From NCBI RefSeq assembly GCF_005116445.1, contig NZ_SWBQ01000001.1, positions 310,001-374,000 of the forward strand: a stretch of 64,000 nucleotides of DNA. The letters are read 5' to 3'. Below the pieces are notes generated by a model, which had not been told where the DNA came from, ran no database searches, and was given only the letters and a program-made list of their open reading frames with translations. Within the stretch, counting starts at the first letter, position 1. Each line of letters starts with the position of its first letter. This DNA is from Pedobacter frigoris. Lineage in GTDB: Bacteria; Bacteroidota; Bacteroidia; Sphingobacteriales; Sphingobacteriaceae. The position numbers and the translations under genes are program-made. Below are positions 38,057 to 47,659 of this stretch, piece after piece.

Positions 38057-39025
38057 ATGTTTTTTTCGATAATAATACCACTTTATAACCGTCCGCAGGA
38101 AATAGATGAGCTGTTGAATACGCTTACGCAGCAGACCTACATGCAATTTGAAGTGTTGGTAATAGAAGATGGTTCAGTAAATGACGCGAAGGCAATAGTA
38201 GATAAATACACTAATTTATTAGATGTAAAATATTTTTTAAAGCCTAATGAAGGGCAGGGGTTTGCTCGTAATTATGGTTTTGAAAGAGCTAAAGGCGATT
38301 ACTTTGTTATTTTTGATTCGGATTGCCTGATCCCTAAAGATTACCTTGAAATTGTAAGAGATTACCTGTTTGAGCATAAGCTCGATGCTTATGGAGGCCC
38401 TGACGCAGCACACCAAAGTTTTACACCAGTACAGAAAGCCATCAGCTACGCAATGACTTCTCCGTTTACCACAGGAGGTATAAGGGGAAACAAAAAGCAT
38501 GTTGGTCAGTTTCATCCCCGCAGCTTCAATATGGGTGTTTCCCGTGAGGCCTGGGAAAAAGTAGGTGGTTTTATTCTAACCAGGCTTGGAGAAGATATTG
38601 AATATAGTATCAGGATTCATGAAAATGGGTTTAAGATAGGATTAATACCAGAAGCTAAAGTTTTTCATAAAAGGCGTACGAGTTTTTCTCAGTTTTATAA
38701 ACAACTGCATTTTTTTGGCAGGGCAAGGATAAATATTTATAAACATTTCCCTTCTGAACTCAAATTAGTGCATTTTTTTCCAGCAATTTTTACCTGCGGT
38801 GTCATATTTACTATACTGATTAATATCATTTACTGGCCTCTTGCCTTTGTATGCAACTTTTTAATGTTGGTATACTTTATGTTGATATTTTTTCATTCAT
38901 GGCAGGTCAATAAATCATTAAAAGTTGCATTTTTGAGCATTATTGCTGCTTTCATACAGTTATTTGCTTACGGACTGGGTTTCATGCAGGATTTATTTAA
39001 AAGAGTAGTACTTAAACAACGATGA
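38057..39025 (+). CDS. Family 2 glycosyltransferase
   Basis: 322 residues. FFSIIIPLYNRPQEIDELL, VIEDGS, GQGFARNYGFERAKGDYFV and the metal-binding FDSDC are typical of GT2. The middle shows GEDIEYSIRIHENGFKIG. Two membrane helices close the C terminus. Donor and acceptor are unknown. It overlaps the next gene by 4 bases, so genes from 37100 to 41316 form an operon. Confidence 0.87.
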   Translation: MFFSIIIPLYNRPQEIDELLNTLTQQTYMQFEVLVIEDGSVNDAKAIVDKYTNLLDVKYFLKPNEGQGFARNYGFERAKGDYFVIFDSDCLIPKDYLEIVRDYLFEHKLDAYGGPDAAHQSFTPVQKAISYAMTSPFTTGGIRGNKKHVGQFHPRSFNMGVSREAWEKVGGFILTRLGEDIEYSIRIHENGFKIGLIPEAKVFHKRRTSFSQFYKQLHFFGRARINIYKHFPSELKLVHFFPAIFTCGVIFTILINIIYWPLAFVCNFLMLVYFMLIFFHSWQVNKSLKVAFLSIIAAFIQLFAYGLGFMQDLFKRVVLKQR

Positions 39026-39810
39026 TAGAGTTTTTAAAAGACAGTACTTTTGCTGTAAATGAGGTGATTAGTAAGGCCTGGGCCGTAACTAAGAGGAATT
39101 ACTTCTCTATAGCTACGCTTTGTTTTTTGATGTTCATCACATATGCAGCCTCCAATTTGATGGCATTTTTTATGAGTGAGGTTAATATTGGCCTGCGTTT
39201 GTTGATGTCGTTTACATTCATCATGTTCTATTTTACGATCAACCTGTCATTGTTCAGGTATATTTTTCATTTGCTGGATGACGAAGAAAACGACGTAAGT
39301 ATTGTAAGTACCATCCCAACAAGACAGCAGATCATCAGGTTTCTGGTGGCATCGCTTTATTTTATGCTGTGTATTATAGGTGTGTATTCTGTGGTGATTT
39401 TGGTTGCTTTTCCATTTATTTATACTGGTATTCCATTGGAAATCATCACTAATGTCGCTATTTCCGTAGGAATCGTTGCCATTTTTATCACCTGGGTACG
39501 TATTTCCTTTTTTCCCTTTTTTATCATCGATAAGAATATGGGGCCTTTTACATCGATCAAATATAGCCTGGCTACTACCAGGGGTAATTTCACTAAAATA
39601 TTCTTGCTATTATTGGTATTAGCCGGGTTTCACCTTTTGAACCTCTTCTTTGGCTACATCCACTGGCCGTTAGTTGCTTTTTTTGTCAATGTTTTGAGTT
39701 CTTTTATCATTGTTCCCCTTGCTAGCGTAGCCCTTACTGTTGCATACCGCAAGATGATGAATGAATATAAAGGAGAAGGCGAACCGGACATTTTACACAA
39801 CATAGTTTAG
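39022..39810 (+). CDS. Polytopic membrane protein of unknown function
   Basis: 262 residues with about six hydrophobic segments (from 30, 62, 106, 142, 195 and 225). A short conserved-looking loop, DKNMGPFTSIKYSLATTRGNF, lies between helices 4 and 5, as in glycerophosphoryl-diester-related or DUF975-like membrane proteins, but I cannot assign it. It lies between a glycosyltransferase and a GH3-type gene in one operon. Confidence 0.7.
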   Translation: MIEFLKDSTFAVNEVISKAWAVTKRNYFSIATLCFLMFITYAASNLMAFFMSEVNIGLRLLMSFTFIMFYFTINLSLFRYIFHLLDDEENDVSIVSTIPTRQQIIRFLVASLYFMLCIIGVYSVVILVAFPFIYTGIPLEIITNVAISVGIVAIFITWVRISFFPFFIIDKNMGPFTSIKYSLATTRGNFTKIFLLLLVLAGFHLLNLFFGYIHWPLVAFFVNVLSSFIIVPLASVALTVAYRKMMNEYKGEGEPDILHNIV

Positions 39811-39816
39811 TAAGGT

Positions 39817-41316
39817 ATGGGATTAAAAGCGGCATTGAGCAAGCCATTTGCTGCCTTTATTGTAAGAGGCATTGAAAAATGGAAAAGAAATGCAGTTGCT
39901 GTTCAGAAGCGTACTTTATTGGCATTGGTAGACTCAGCTAAAAACACTGCTTTTGGCAAGGATCATTCTTTTGCGGAGATCCGTAATTATGAAGATTTTA
40001 AAAAGCAGGTTCCTGTAAGGGATTATGAAGGGCTGAGAACTTATATAGACCGGGTTGTCGCGGGAGAACCGGATGTAATGTGGAAAGGGAAACCTCAGTA
40101 TTTTGCCAAGACTTCGGGTACAACATCCGGTGTGAAATACATTCCGATTTCCAAAGAGTCGATGCCCGAGCATGTAAAAGCAGCAAGGAACGCTTTACTT
40201 ACCTATATACACGAAACGGGTAAATCCGGTTTTGTAAACGGGAAGATGATCTTTTTGCAGGGAAGTCCGGTTCTTACGAAGAAGAACGGGATCAATGTGG
40301 GAAGGCTTTCAGGAATTGTCGCGCATTTGGTGCCTGGTTATCTCCAAAAGAACCGCCTGCCATCGTACCAGACCAATTGCATTGAGGATTGGGAAGAAAA
40401 GGTAGATGCGATTGTCGGGGAGACCTTTAATCAGGATATGACCCTCATTTCCGGGATACCGCCATGGGTTCAGATGTATTTCGACAAGCTTACCGAAAAA
40501 TCAGGAGGTAAAAAGATCAAGGATATTTTTAAGAACTTCGATCTGTTTGTGTACGGTGGTGTAAACTATGAGCCGTATCGCGCAAAGATTGAAGCCAGTA
40601 TAGGGAGAAAGATAGATACCATAGAAACCTATCCGGCTTCAGAAGGATTTATCGCCTACCAGGACAGCCAGCAGGAAAAGAGCTTGCTGCTACTGGCAAA
40701 AGCAGGGATGTTCTATGAATTTATTCCTGCTGATGAATATTACAATGACAATCCTACGAGGCTTTGCCTGGAGGATGTAGAGTTGGATAAGAACTATGCA
40801 TTAATATTGAATACAAATGCTGGCTTATGGGGCTACAGCATAGGTGACACCGTTAAATTCGTTTCTAAGAATCCTTATAAAATATTGGTAACGGGCCGCA
40901 TCAAACATTTTATTTCCGCTTTCGGAGAGCATGTGATCGGTGAAGAGGTAGAACATGCATTACTTACTGTGGCAAATGAGGAAGGCGTAGGAATTACTGA
41001 GTTTACTGTCGCACCCCAGGTAGATACTCCGGCAGGAGAATTGCCGTACCATGAGTGGTTTATTGAGTTCTCAAATCCACCTAAAGATTTAATTTCTTTT
41101 AGTAAAAAGGTAGATGAAGCCTTACAAAAGAAGAATATTTACTATTTTGACCTCATTGAAGGGAAAATACTGCAGCCTTTGATCGTTCGTTCGTTGCAAA
41201 AAGATGCTTTTGTGAACTATATGCGTACCCAGGGCAAGCTTGGCGGACAAAATAAGGTTCCAAGATTATCGAACGATAGGAAGATTGCAGATGAATTAAG
41301 GAGTTTTATAGGTTGA
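39817..41316 (+). CDS. GH3 auxin-responsive promoter family protein
   Basis: 499 residues. Acyl-adenylate motifs are visible: FAKTSGTTSGVKYIPIS near 105, YPASEGFIAYQD near 275 and GRIKHFISAFGEH near 365. The plant members join amino acids to jasmonate or auxin; the bacterial substrate is unknown. It ends in TTGA, which overlaps the TTG start of dxr by 4 bases. Confidence 0.87.
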   Translation: MGLKAALSKPFAAFIVRGIEKWKRNAVAVQKRTLLALVDSAKNTAFGKDHSFAEIRNYEDFKKQVPVRDYEGLRTYIDRVVAGEPDVMWKGKPQYFAKTSGTTSGVKYIPISKESMPEHVKAARNALLTYIHETGKSGFVNGKMIFLQGSPVLTKKNGINVGRLSGIVAHLVPGYLQKNRLPSYQTNCIEDWEEKVDAIVGETFNQDMTLISGIPPWVQMYFDKLTEKSGGKKIKDIFKNFDLFVYGGVNYEPYRAKIEASIGRKIDTIETYPASEGFIAYQDSQQEKSLLLLAKAGMFYEFIPADEYYNDNPTRLCLEDVELDKNYALILNTNAGLWGYSIGDTVKFVSKNPYKILVTGRIKHFISAFGEHVIGEEVEHALLTVANEEGVGITEFTVAPQVDTPAGELPYHEWFIEFSNPPKDLISFSKKVDEALQKKNIYYFDLIEGKILQPLIVRSLQKDAFVNYMRTQGKLGGQNKVPRLSNDRKIADELRSFIG

Positions 41317-42494
41317 AAAATATATCCATTTTAGGTTCCACTGGTTCAATTGGAACACAGGCTCTGGAGGTCGTCAAAGCAAATCCCGATTTATATAAGA
41401 TTTCTGCACTTACGGCACAGTCTAATGCTGATCTGTTGATCAAACAGGCTTTGGAGTTTTTGCCTTTGATGGTGGTTATAGGGGATGAAGGTCAGTATTT
41501 GAAAGTAAAAGCTGAGTTGTCCTCAACTCCTGTCAAGGTGTTATCTGGTGAGGATGCACTGTGTGAAGCTGCAAGTATAGCTGAAGCAGATTTTGTACTG
41601 ACTGCCGTAGTTGGTGCAGTAGGATTGAAGCCGACAATTGCCGCAATTGAAGCCGGAAAGGATATTGGTTTGGCCAATAAAGAAACGCTTGTAGTGGCCG
41701 GCGACCTCATTACGGCTCTTGCAAAGCAACATGGTGTGCGGATTATTCCTGTAGATTCAGAGCATTCTGCCATTTTCCAGTGCCTGGTTGGTGAGGAGAA
41801 CAATCCAATTGAGAAAATATACCTTACCGCATCCGGAGGGCCGTTTAGAGGAAAGGATCGCGCATTTTTAACCGGTGTTACCAAAGCGGAAGCATTAAAA
41901 CATCCAAACTGGGTGATGGGGGCGAAAATCACCATTGACTCAGCATCTTTGATGAACAAAGGACTGGAAGTAATAGAGGCGAAATGGCTGTTTGGACTTG
42001 AACCAGACCAGATTGATGTAATTGTACATCCCCAGTCGATCATTCATTCCCTGGTTCAGTTTAATGATGGTTCAATGAAGGCGCAAATGGGCTTGCCGGA
42101 TATGAAGCTTCCAATTCATTATGCACTGGCATATCCTCAGAGAATAAGCAGTGATTTTAAGCGTTTCAATTTTATGGATTACCCAGAACTTACTTTTGCA
42201 CAAGCAGATAGGGAGACCTTTAGGAACCTTGATCTTGCATTTATAGTAATGCGTAGAGGCGGAAATATGCCTTGTATCATAAACGCTGCAAACGAAGTTG
42301 TTGTAAATGCTTTCTTGCAGGGACAAATTGGCTTTTTACAAATGAGTGACGTGATAGAGGCCTGTATGGACAACATTGCGTTTATTGCTGAACCAAGCCT
42401 GAATAATTATTTAGAAACAGACCGGTATACACGTATATTTGCCGGCGAACTCGTAACAAAACAAGTTAATTACAATCAAAACATAAAATATTAA
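41313..42494 (+). CDS. dxr: 1-deoxy-D-xylulose 5-phosphate reductoisomerase
   Basis: 393 residues from a TTG start fixed by the conserved N terminus MKNISILGSTGSIGTQALEV, an NADPH-binding motif at 8-14. ANKETLVVAG, PVDSEHSAIFQCL, ASGGPFRG and MNKGLEVIEA complete the active site. DXR makes 2-C-methyl-D-erythritol 4-phosphate in the non-mevalonate isoprenoid pathway. rseP follows 8 bases later, a pairing common in bacteria. Confidence 0.96.
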   Translation: MKNISILGSTGSIGTQALEVVKANPDLYKISALTAQSNADLLIKQALEFLPLMVVIGDEGQYLKVKAELSSTPVKVLSGEDALCEAASIAEADFVLTAVVGAVGLKPTIAAIEAGKDIGLANKETLVVAGDLITALAKQHGVRIIPVDSEHSAIFQCLVGEENNPIEKIYLTASGGPFRGKDRAFLTGVTKAEALKHPNWVMGAKITIDSASLMNKGLEVIEAKWLFGLEPDQIDVIVHPQSIIHSLVQFNDGSMKAQMGLPDMKLPIHYALAYPQRISSDFKRFNFMDYPELTFAQADRETFRNLDLAFIVMRRGGNMPCIINAANEVVVNAFLQGQIGFLQMSDVIEACMDNIAFIAEPSLNNYLETDRYTRIFAGELVTKQVNYNQNIKY

Positions 42495-42502
42495 AATTAT
42501 AT

Positions 42503-43831
42503 ATGAGCGGACTGATTATGGCGGCCCAGTTACTTCTGGGATTATCGATACTAGTAATTTTGCATGAGTTAGGACACTTTTTGGCGGCACGAGCCTTTGG
42601 AATTAAAGTAGAGAAATTTTACTTGTTTTTTGATGCTTGGGGATTTAAGCTGTTTAGTTTTAAAAAAGGAGACTGTGAGTATGGTATCGGATGGCTGCCT
42701 TTAGGTGGTTATGTGAAAATAGCGGGTATGATTGACGAGTCGATGGATACTGAGCAAATGAACCAGCCCGCGCAACCCTGGGAATTCAGGTCTAAACCTG
42801 CATGGCAGCGTTTGATCGTGATGCTGGGTGGTGTGATTGTAAACATCGTTGTAGGTATTTTCATATTCTGGATGATGACTTTTAATTACGGAGAGACATT
42901 TATTCCGAATAATTCAGTGCTAGGTATTAATCCAGGAAAGATTGGAAAAGAAATCGGTCTGAAACTAGGGGATAAAGTTGTAGCTGTAAATGGTCAGGAA
43001 GTAGTTCGTTTTGAAGAACTGATCAGTTCTAAGGTGTTATTGGGTAATACAACCCTGACCGTTCTTAGAGATGGAAAAGAAATAGCTATCAATGTTCCTG
43101 ATAACATACTGAATAAGGTTTCTGATTTAGGAATAGAAGAGTTTATCAGCAGAATGCCATTGAGGTCTTCTTTAATTGACAGTGTGCTTCCTAATAAAAC
43201 TGCAGTGAAGGCGGGAATTAAGGTCGGTGACAGGATCACGGCCGTAAACGGAACACCTGTTAGTTTTGATGCGGATGCACAAGCCCTGATTGTTAAAAAT
43301 AAAGGTAAGGTAGTGAATTTTGATGTGGAACGTGGTTCAGAAAAACTGGCGATCAATGTCCCTGTGGATACAGCCGGTACTGTCGGTCTTCGTTTCAATA
43401 TTGCAGATATCAAAGAAGAAACCATTAACTACGGTCTTTTTGCTTCCCTTCCTATTGGTGTTAACCAGGCCTGGAAGGTGTTTAGTGATAATGGAAAAGG
43501 AATCTGGAAAGTCTTGACAGGTAAAATAAAGGCAAACAAAGCGTTTTCCGGACCTGTAGAGATTGCACGTAAGGTATACGGAGGAGAATGGATCTGGGCG
43601 AGGTTCTGGGCTTCTACAGGGTTTATTTCAATAGCTCTTGCATTCATGAACTTGTTGCCGATCCCAGCATTGGACGGAGGGCATGTGGTATTCCTGATCG
43701 TAGAGATGATCAAAGGAAAACCTCTTGGTGATAAATTTATGGAACGCGCACAGATTGTAGGTTTCGTATTGCTATTGTCGCTCATGGTCTTTGTACTCGG
43801 CAATGACATCTTTAAAGCCTTCATGCATTAG
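42503..43831 (+). CDS. rseP: Site-2 intramembrane zinc metalloprotease RseP
   Basis: 442 residues. The zinc motif HELGHFLAAR (H21, E22, H25) lies in the first membrane helix. One PDZ domain with GIKVGDRITAVNG and a degenerate first one follow, and the third zinc ligand is in LLPIPALDGGHVVF near 395. RseP cuts anti-sigma factors or signal-peptide remnants in the membrane. It is coupled to dxr upstream and hscB 7 bases downstream. Confidence 0.95.
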   Translation: MSGLIMAAQLLLGLSILVILHELGHFLAARAFGIKVEKFYLFFDAWGFKLFSFKKGDCEYGIGWLPLGGYVKIAGMIDESMDTEQMNQPAQPWEFRSKPAWQRLIVMLGGVIVNIVVGIFIFWMMTFNYGETFIPNNSVLGINPGKIGKEIGLKLGDKVVAVNGQEVVRFEELISSKVLLGNTTLTVLRDGKEIAINVPDNILNKVSDLGIEEFISRMPLRSSLIDSVLPNKTAVKAGIKVGDRITAVNGTPVSFDADAQALIVKNKGKVVNFDVERGSEKLAINVPVDTAGTVGLRFNIADIKEETINYGLFASLPIGVNQAWKVFSDNGKGIWKVLTGKIKANKAFSGPVEIARKVYGGEWIWARFWASTGFISIALAFMNLLPIPALDGGHVVFLIVEMIKGKPLGDKFMERAQIVGFVLLLSLMVFVLGNDIFKAFMH

Positions 43832-43838
43832 GTACGCT

Positions 43839-44381
43839 ATGACAGATTATTTTGAGTTTTATGGTTTGCCGGTTAGCTTTAATCCTAATCCGGCGCTGAT
43901 AAAACAAAAGTTTTATGCGCTTAGCAAGCAGTTTCATCCTGATTTTTACATTAATGAAAGCGGGGAGAAGCAGGCTGAAGTTCTTGAAATGAGCACGGTG
44001 AATAATAATGCTTATCAGGTGTTGTCTGATCCCCAGAAACGCCTTGCATATATTCTTGAGCTGAAAGGTCATTTGACAGAAGGGGAACATTATACACTTC
44101 CTCAAAGTTTTTTAATGGAGATGATGGAAGTCAATGAGGCGCTGATGGACCTGCAGTTTGAACCGGATACAGCAAAGCTTGAAGCTTTGAAATCAGAGGT
44201 TCATTCTATTGAGCAAGATATAACTGGTGAGATTGAATTGTTGACTAATGACTTTGATCAAAAAAGTGAAGATGTTCAGGGACAATTGTTGTTGACCATA
44301 AAAGATCTTTATTACAGGAGTAAATATCTGTTCAGAATAAAAGAAAGCATTGCAAAGGCTGGTTCTGCTAACACATTGTAA
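43839..44381 (+). CDS. hscB: Fe-S co-chaperone HscB
   Basis: 180 residues from the ATG at 43839; the frame is open earlier but that overlaps rseP. The J domain has HPD at 33-35, and the C-terminal three-helix domain (about 85-175) contains LxxMMEVNEAL-type contacts with IscU. HscB brings IscU to HscA during Fe-S cluster transfer. Its usual partners fdx and iscX are at 6.1-6.7 kb, and hscA is not in the window. Confidence 0.9.
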   Translation: MTDYFEFYGLPVSFNPNPALIKQKFYALSKQFHPDFYINESGEKQAEVLEMSTVNNNAYQVLSDPQKRLAYILELKGHLTEGEHYTLPQSFLMEMMEVNEALMDLQFEPDTAKLEALKSEVHSIEQDITGEIELLTNDFDQKSEDVQGQLLLTIKDLYYRSKYLFRIKESIAKAGSANTL

Positions 44382-44419
44382 AAAAGTGAAATGCTTATGT
44401 TTCGGGATGTTTGTTTGAA

Positions 44420-44427
44420 TATCTTTG
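44420..44427 (+). promoter_or_regulatory. -7 box ahead of the DUF3817 gene
   Basis: TATCTTTG, an exact TAnnTTTG match, 13 bases before the ATG; no clear -33 box. Confidence 0.35.
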
Positions 44428-44440
44428 AGCCAAAGATCAT

Positions 44441-44728
44441 ATGATGAATACACTATCAGTTTTTAGAAAAATTGCTGTCGCCGAGGGCCTGTCTTACGTT
44501 TTGCTTGTTTTTATCGCTATGCCATTGAAATATTGGGCTGATATGCCTTTGGCTGTAAAATATACAGGATGGGCACACGGACTCTTATTTATGCTTTATA
44601 TCGTGTTTTTGATTATGGCATGGGTAGAGTACAAATGGAGTTTTAAAAGAACCGCCTTGTTTGGGGTTGCTTCCCTATTGCCTTTTGCTCCTTTTTGGGT
44701 AGATAAAAAACTTAAAGAAGATAATTAA
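44441..44728 (+). CDS. DUF3817 family small membrane protein
   Basis: 95 residues with three hydrophobic segments (about 14-28, 40-62 and 72-85). FRKIAVAEGLSYVLLVFIAMPLKY-type opening (shown here in part: AEGLSYVLL, MPLKY) and the KYTGWAHGLLFMLY core match DUF3817. Tandem ATGs at 44441 and 44444 leave the start uncertain by one residue. Function unknown. Confidence 0.8.
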   Translation: MMNTLSVFRKIAVAEGLSYVLLVFIAMPLKYWADMPLAVKYTGWAHGLLFMLYIVFLIMAWVEYKWSFKRTALFGVASLLPFAPFWVDKKLKEDN

Positions 44729-44736
44729 AATAAATC

Positions 44737-44767
44737 TTGCGAATTAGTATTTCAATTAATACATTTG
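44737..44767 (+). promoter_or_regulatory. Promoter of tRNA-Leu
   Basis: TTG (44737-44739) and TACATTTG (44760-44767), 20 bases apart, match the Bacteroidota consensus. The mature tRNA begins 22 bases downstream. Confidence 0.7.
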
Positions 44768-44788
44768 CAACCCGCTAACAAAGCAAAT

Positions 44789-44868
44789 GCCCAGCTGGCG
44801 GAATTGGTAGACGCGCTGGTCTCAAACACCTGTGGGAAACCGTGCCGGTTCGACTCCGGCGCTGGGTA
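44789..44868 (+). tRNA. tRNA-Leu (anticodon CAA)
   Basis: 80 nt. The acceptor GCCCAGC pairs with GCTGGGT (last pair G-U), the D stem is GCG/CGC, the anticodon loop is CTCAAAC with CAA, the variable arm TGGGAAACCGT is long as expected for leucine, and the T arm is GCCGG-TTCGACT-CCGGC. CCA is not encoded. The anticodon stem CTGGT/ACCTG has a U-U mismatch at its second pair, which is unusual but may be tolerated. Confidence 0.93.
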
Positions 44869-44876
44869 CATTGACT

Positions 44877-44907
44877 AAAGCTTTAGAGAAATCTAAAGCT
44901 TTTTTTA
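44877..44907 (+). terminator. Terminator after tRNA-Leu
   Basis: AAAGCTTTAGA (44877-44887), loop GAAA, TCTAAAGCTTT (44892-44902), then more T. Confidence 0.9.
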
Positions 44908-45066
44908 TAGATTATATTTGTTAACTAATGTAGATTATGCAAGGAGGCTTGGATTAGAATACATTGATTTGGACTATACTCAAACAGTTCCTTGTTCGTC
45001 AAGTAGTGCTAAATGATAAATAACACGAATAAGATTATAGCTGTGATTATGGAACCTCTATAATAA

Positions 45067-46143
45067 TTAAACAGTTGGTGAGGTCCTATAATATTTCTTT
45101 CTAAACCAGAAGGCGAGGTTTACCAAAGCAATTAATGCAGGTACTTCAACCAGAGGCCCAATCACCCCGGCAAATGCTTGTCCTGAATTAATTCCAAATA
45201 CACCAATGGCCACAGCAATAGCCAGTTCAAAGTTATTTCCTGTAGCGGTAAAGGCAATTGACGTACTTTTGGAATAATCAGCTCCAAAATATCGCCCTGC
45301 AAAAAAGCTAACTACAAACATGATAGAAAAGTAAATGACAAGCGGAATGGCGATCCTTACCACGTCCATAGGAATCTGAACGATTAGTTTACCTTTCAAA
45401 CTAAACATCACACCAATAGTAAAAAGCAGTGCAATTAAGGTGATAGGGGAGATGGCTGGTATAAATCTATTTTGGAACCATTCTTCTCCTTTAAGCGCAA
45501 TCAACGCATATCTGCTGACTATACCCATGGCGAAAGGAATTCCTAAATAAATGCCTACACTTTTAGCAATTTCAGAAATGGTGATATTCACATCCAAACC
45601 CTGAAGGCCAAAATACGGCGGAAGAACAGTAATGAAGATGTACGCAAATACGCTATACAGCAATACTTGGAAAATACTGTTTAGTGCAATTAATCCGGCA
45701 GCATACTCACGGTTTCCTTCGGCTAGTTCATTCCAGACAACAACCATAGCAATACATCTGGCCAAACCGATCAGGATCAGACCAACCATATATTCAGGAT
45801 AGTCACTTAAAAAAGTAATGGCGAGGAAGAACATTAATACCGGGCCAATTACCCAGTTCAATACTAATGACACACTTAAAACCTTAGTATCTTTAAATAC
45901 TTTACCCATTTGCTCATACTTAACCTTTGCTAATGGCGGGTACATCATTAAAATCAGCCCTATTGCTAATGGAATATTTGTTGTGCCACTGGAAAATGAA
46001 TTGATGAAACCTGAAGAGGAAGGGATAAAAAAACCAATGCATACGCCTATAGCCATAGCCAGGAAAATCCATAAGGTTAGGTATCGGTCTAAAAAGCTTA
46101 ATTTTTTACGTTTTACCGCAGGCGCACAAGTATTTGCAGACAT
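45067..46143 (-). CDS. arsB: Arsenite efflux transporter Acr3
   Basis: 358 residues, ten hydrophobic helices, no ATPase. The N terminus has [37 protein letters not shown] contains the conserved cysteine of the Acr3 family near 130. Acr3 exports arsenite using the proton gradient. It is the last gene of the ars operon, 2 bases after arsC. Confidence 0.93.
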   Translation of the reverse strand: MSANTCAPAVKRKKLSFLDRYLTLWIFLAMAIGVCIGFFIPSSSGFINSFSSGTTNIPLAIGLILMMYPPLAKVKYEQMGKVFKDTKVLSVSLVLNWVIGPVLMFFLAITFLSDYPEYMVGLILIGLARCIAMVVVWNELAEGNREYAAGLIALNSIFQVLLYSVFAYIFITVLPPYFGLQGLDVNITISEIAKSVGIYLGIPFAMGIVSRYALIALKGEEWFQNRFIPAISPITLIALLFTIGVMFSLKGKLIVQIPMDVVRIAIPLVIYFSIMFVVSFFAGRYFGADYSKSTSIAFTATGNNFELAIAVAIGVFGINSGQAFAGVIGPLVEVPALIALVNLAFWFRKKYYRTSPTV

Positions 46144-46145
46144 GG

Positions 46146-46772
46146 TTATTTGATTTGTGAAAAAATGTAAAACATTTCAGTTGCAATCTGCAAACTTCTT
46201 TCATGATATTTTTCTGCTTGTTGCGGAGTATTGTCAAATGCTTTAGGATCATCAAATGTTATTGGAATACGCTTCTCCGCTCCTGAAATGAATGGACAGC
46301 CCCCGTCAGCCTGTGAACAGGTTAATATTGCAGCGAATGCACTTGAAGGGTTAAATTCATGATCATAGGTTTTTGAAAAGCCGATGACAGGATGTTCATT
46401 ATCGCTATATTTTATGGCATATACAGGATTGCTACCTTCGGCAATGACATGAATTTTAAAGCCCGAATGTTTCAGGGTTTCGGCAACTACGGGAAACATT
46501 GCGGTAGCCTCTGTACCCCCTGAATAACAAAACACATTTTTAATACCATAATAAGCTGCCGCTGTCTGCGCCCAGACTTGCGAAAGGTGGCTTCTACGTG
46601 AATTGTGCGTACATATCAAGTTGAGCCGCACTTCTTTTTTAGCATTGTACTTATCTTGAATAAAGTCAATTAAAGGCTGTAAAATCGCCTCACGATCTGG
46701 CGTGATATTATCAAACCTAAAAGTGATAGCTACACTTTCAAGTTCCTGAAAAAGTTCTGTTTTATTGGTCAT
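46146..46772 (-). CDS. arsC: ArsC-like low-molecular-weight phosphatase family arsenate reductase
   Basis: 208 residues from the ATG at 46772; the frame extends to 46811 but that would overlap the upstream gene more. The P-loop is CTHNSRRSH with C54. Further cysteines ([10 protein letters not shown], near 160) could form the redox relay. An extra helical N terminus of about 45 residues precedes the phosphatase domain. It reduces arsenate to arsenite for export. Confidence 0.85.
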   Translation of the reverse strand: MTNKTELFQELESVAITFRFDNITPDREAILQPLIDFIQDKYNAKKEVRLNLICTHNSRRSHLSQVWAQTAAAYYGIKNVFCYSGGTEATAMFPVVAETLKHSGFKIHVIAEGSNPVYAIKYSDNEHPVIGFSKTYDHEFNPSSAFAAILTCSQADGGCPFISGAEKRIPITFDDPKAFDNTPQQAEKYHERSLQIATEMFYIFSQIK

Positions 46773-46783
46773 GTTTATCAATA

Positions 46784-47251
46784 TTAACAGCAGCCGCCAC
46801 CCGGGGTACAAGTTAAACCCGAAGCCAGATTTACCATTTCAATTTTTTGTTTTTCAGCTGGGACACCACATTTGTCCATCGCAAGACAGGCAGTTTTCTT
46901 AGACAGCAAAAGAAAATTTTCCCCGTCATAAGCTAAGTCATACTTACCAATGGTTTCTGCCTGGTACTCCACTTCAATCTCTAAATCTTCCATTCCCAGA
47001 ACCTTTTCTGAAAGAGAAATAATATGTAGCAATTTTCCTGCTTTTAAACGGTGTTCATAATCATCAGCATCCCATAATTGGAAATTAGCCACTTTTTCAT
47101 GACGCACTGTTCCGCCGCAGTCGATAAAGTCTTTTGTAATAATTCCGACTTCGGTTACATGGAAATGTTCAGGTACTGAATTGCCATTTTCTAGTTTAAA
47201 ATTTACACCCTCAGCCGAAGCAAGGATTTCTTTAATTTCTGATAATTTCAT
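46784..47251 (-). CDS. DUF6428 family protein of the ars operon
   Basis: 155 residues. The body holds EHFHVTEVGIITKDFIDCGG and LWDADDYEHRLKAGKLLHII. The C terminus ends SGLTCTPGGGCC, a cysteine cluster. I know this family mainly from ars operons; no function is established. The cysteine tail invites an arsenite-binding role, which is inference. It lies between arsR and arsC with a candidate operator upstream. Confidence 0.75.
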   Translation of the reverse strand: MKLSEIKEILASAEGVNFKLENGNSVPEHFHVTEVGIITKDFIDCGGTVRHEKVANFQLWDADDYEHRLKAGKLLHIISLSEKVLGMEDLEIEVEYQAETIGKYDLAYDGENFLLLSKKTACLAMDKCGVPAEKQKIEMVNLASGLTCTPGGGCC

Positions 47252-47270
47252 AATTTATATCTATAGTGTT

Positions 47271-47286
47271 ATTGCAATTTAACGAT
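47271..47286 (-). promoter_or_regulatory. Second candidate ArsR operator
   Basis: ATTGCAATTTAACGAT matches 13 of 16 bases of the palindrome upstream of arsR (47644-47659). It sits in the 54-base gap between arsR and the DUF6428 gene. Confidence 0.45.
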
Positions 47287-47305
47287 TGATGTGAGCAAAA
47301 AAAGG

Positions 47306-47635
47306 TTAGCAACAAGACGTTTCACCTTTGTATTCGGCAAGAAACGCACCCAATTGTTTCTCCAACAACTTCCAGGTTTTTGGATTGATACAGTAGCAAA
47401 TACTAACTCCCTCTATCGTTCCTTGTATAATCTCAGCATTCTTCAACTCTTTTAAATGCTGCGAAATGGTAGCCTGGGCTAAACCAAGTTCCTCAACAAG
47501 ATCACCGCAAATACAAGTATTCGAAATTAATATCCTTTGCAGGATAGCAATTCGTGCAGGATGAGCCATCGCTTTTAATAAGGTTGCCAACTGGTTTTGC
47601 TCGTCTGTAAATATTTCTGTCTTTGTAAGTCCCAT
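47306..47635 (-). CDS. arsR: ArsR family arsenic-responsive repressor
   Basis: 109 residues from the ATG at 47635; an earlier ATG at 47677 would place the operator inside the coding region. A winged helix with LAQATISQHLKELKNAEII as recognition helix. The metal-binding cysteines C41 and C43 (SNTCICGDL) correspond to the ELCVCDL box, and two cysteines end the protein. Arsenite binding releases it from DNA. First gene of the ars operon. Confidence 0.92.
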   Translation of the reverse strand: MGLTKTEIFTDEQNQLATLLKAMAHPARIAILQRILISNTCICGDLVEELGLAQATISQHLKELKNAEIIQGTIEGVSICYCINPKTWKLLEKQLGAFLAEYKGETSCC

Positions 47636-47643
47636 AGCTTTAT

Positions 47644-47659
47644 ATCGCAATATTACGAT
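47644..47659 (-). promoter_or_regulatory. Candidate ArsR operator upstream of arsR
   Basis: ATCGCAATATTACGAT is a 16-base palindrome with one mismatched pair, 8 bases upstream of the arsR start. Confidence 0.5.
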
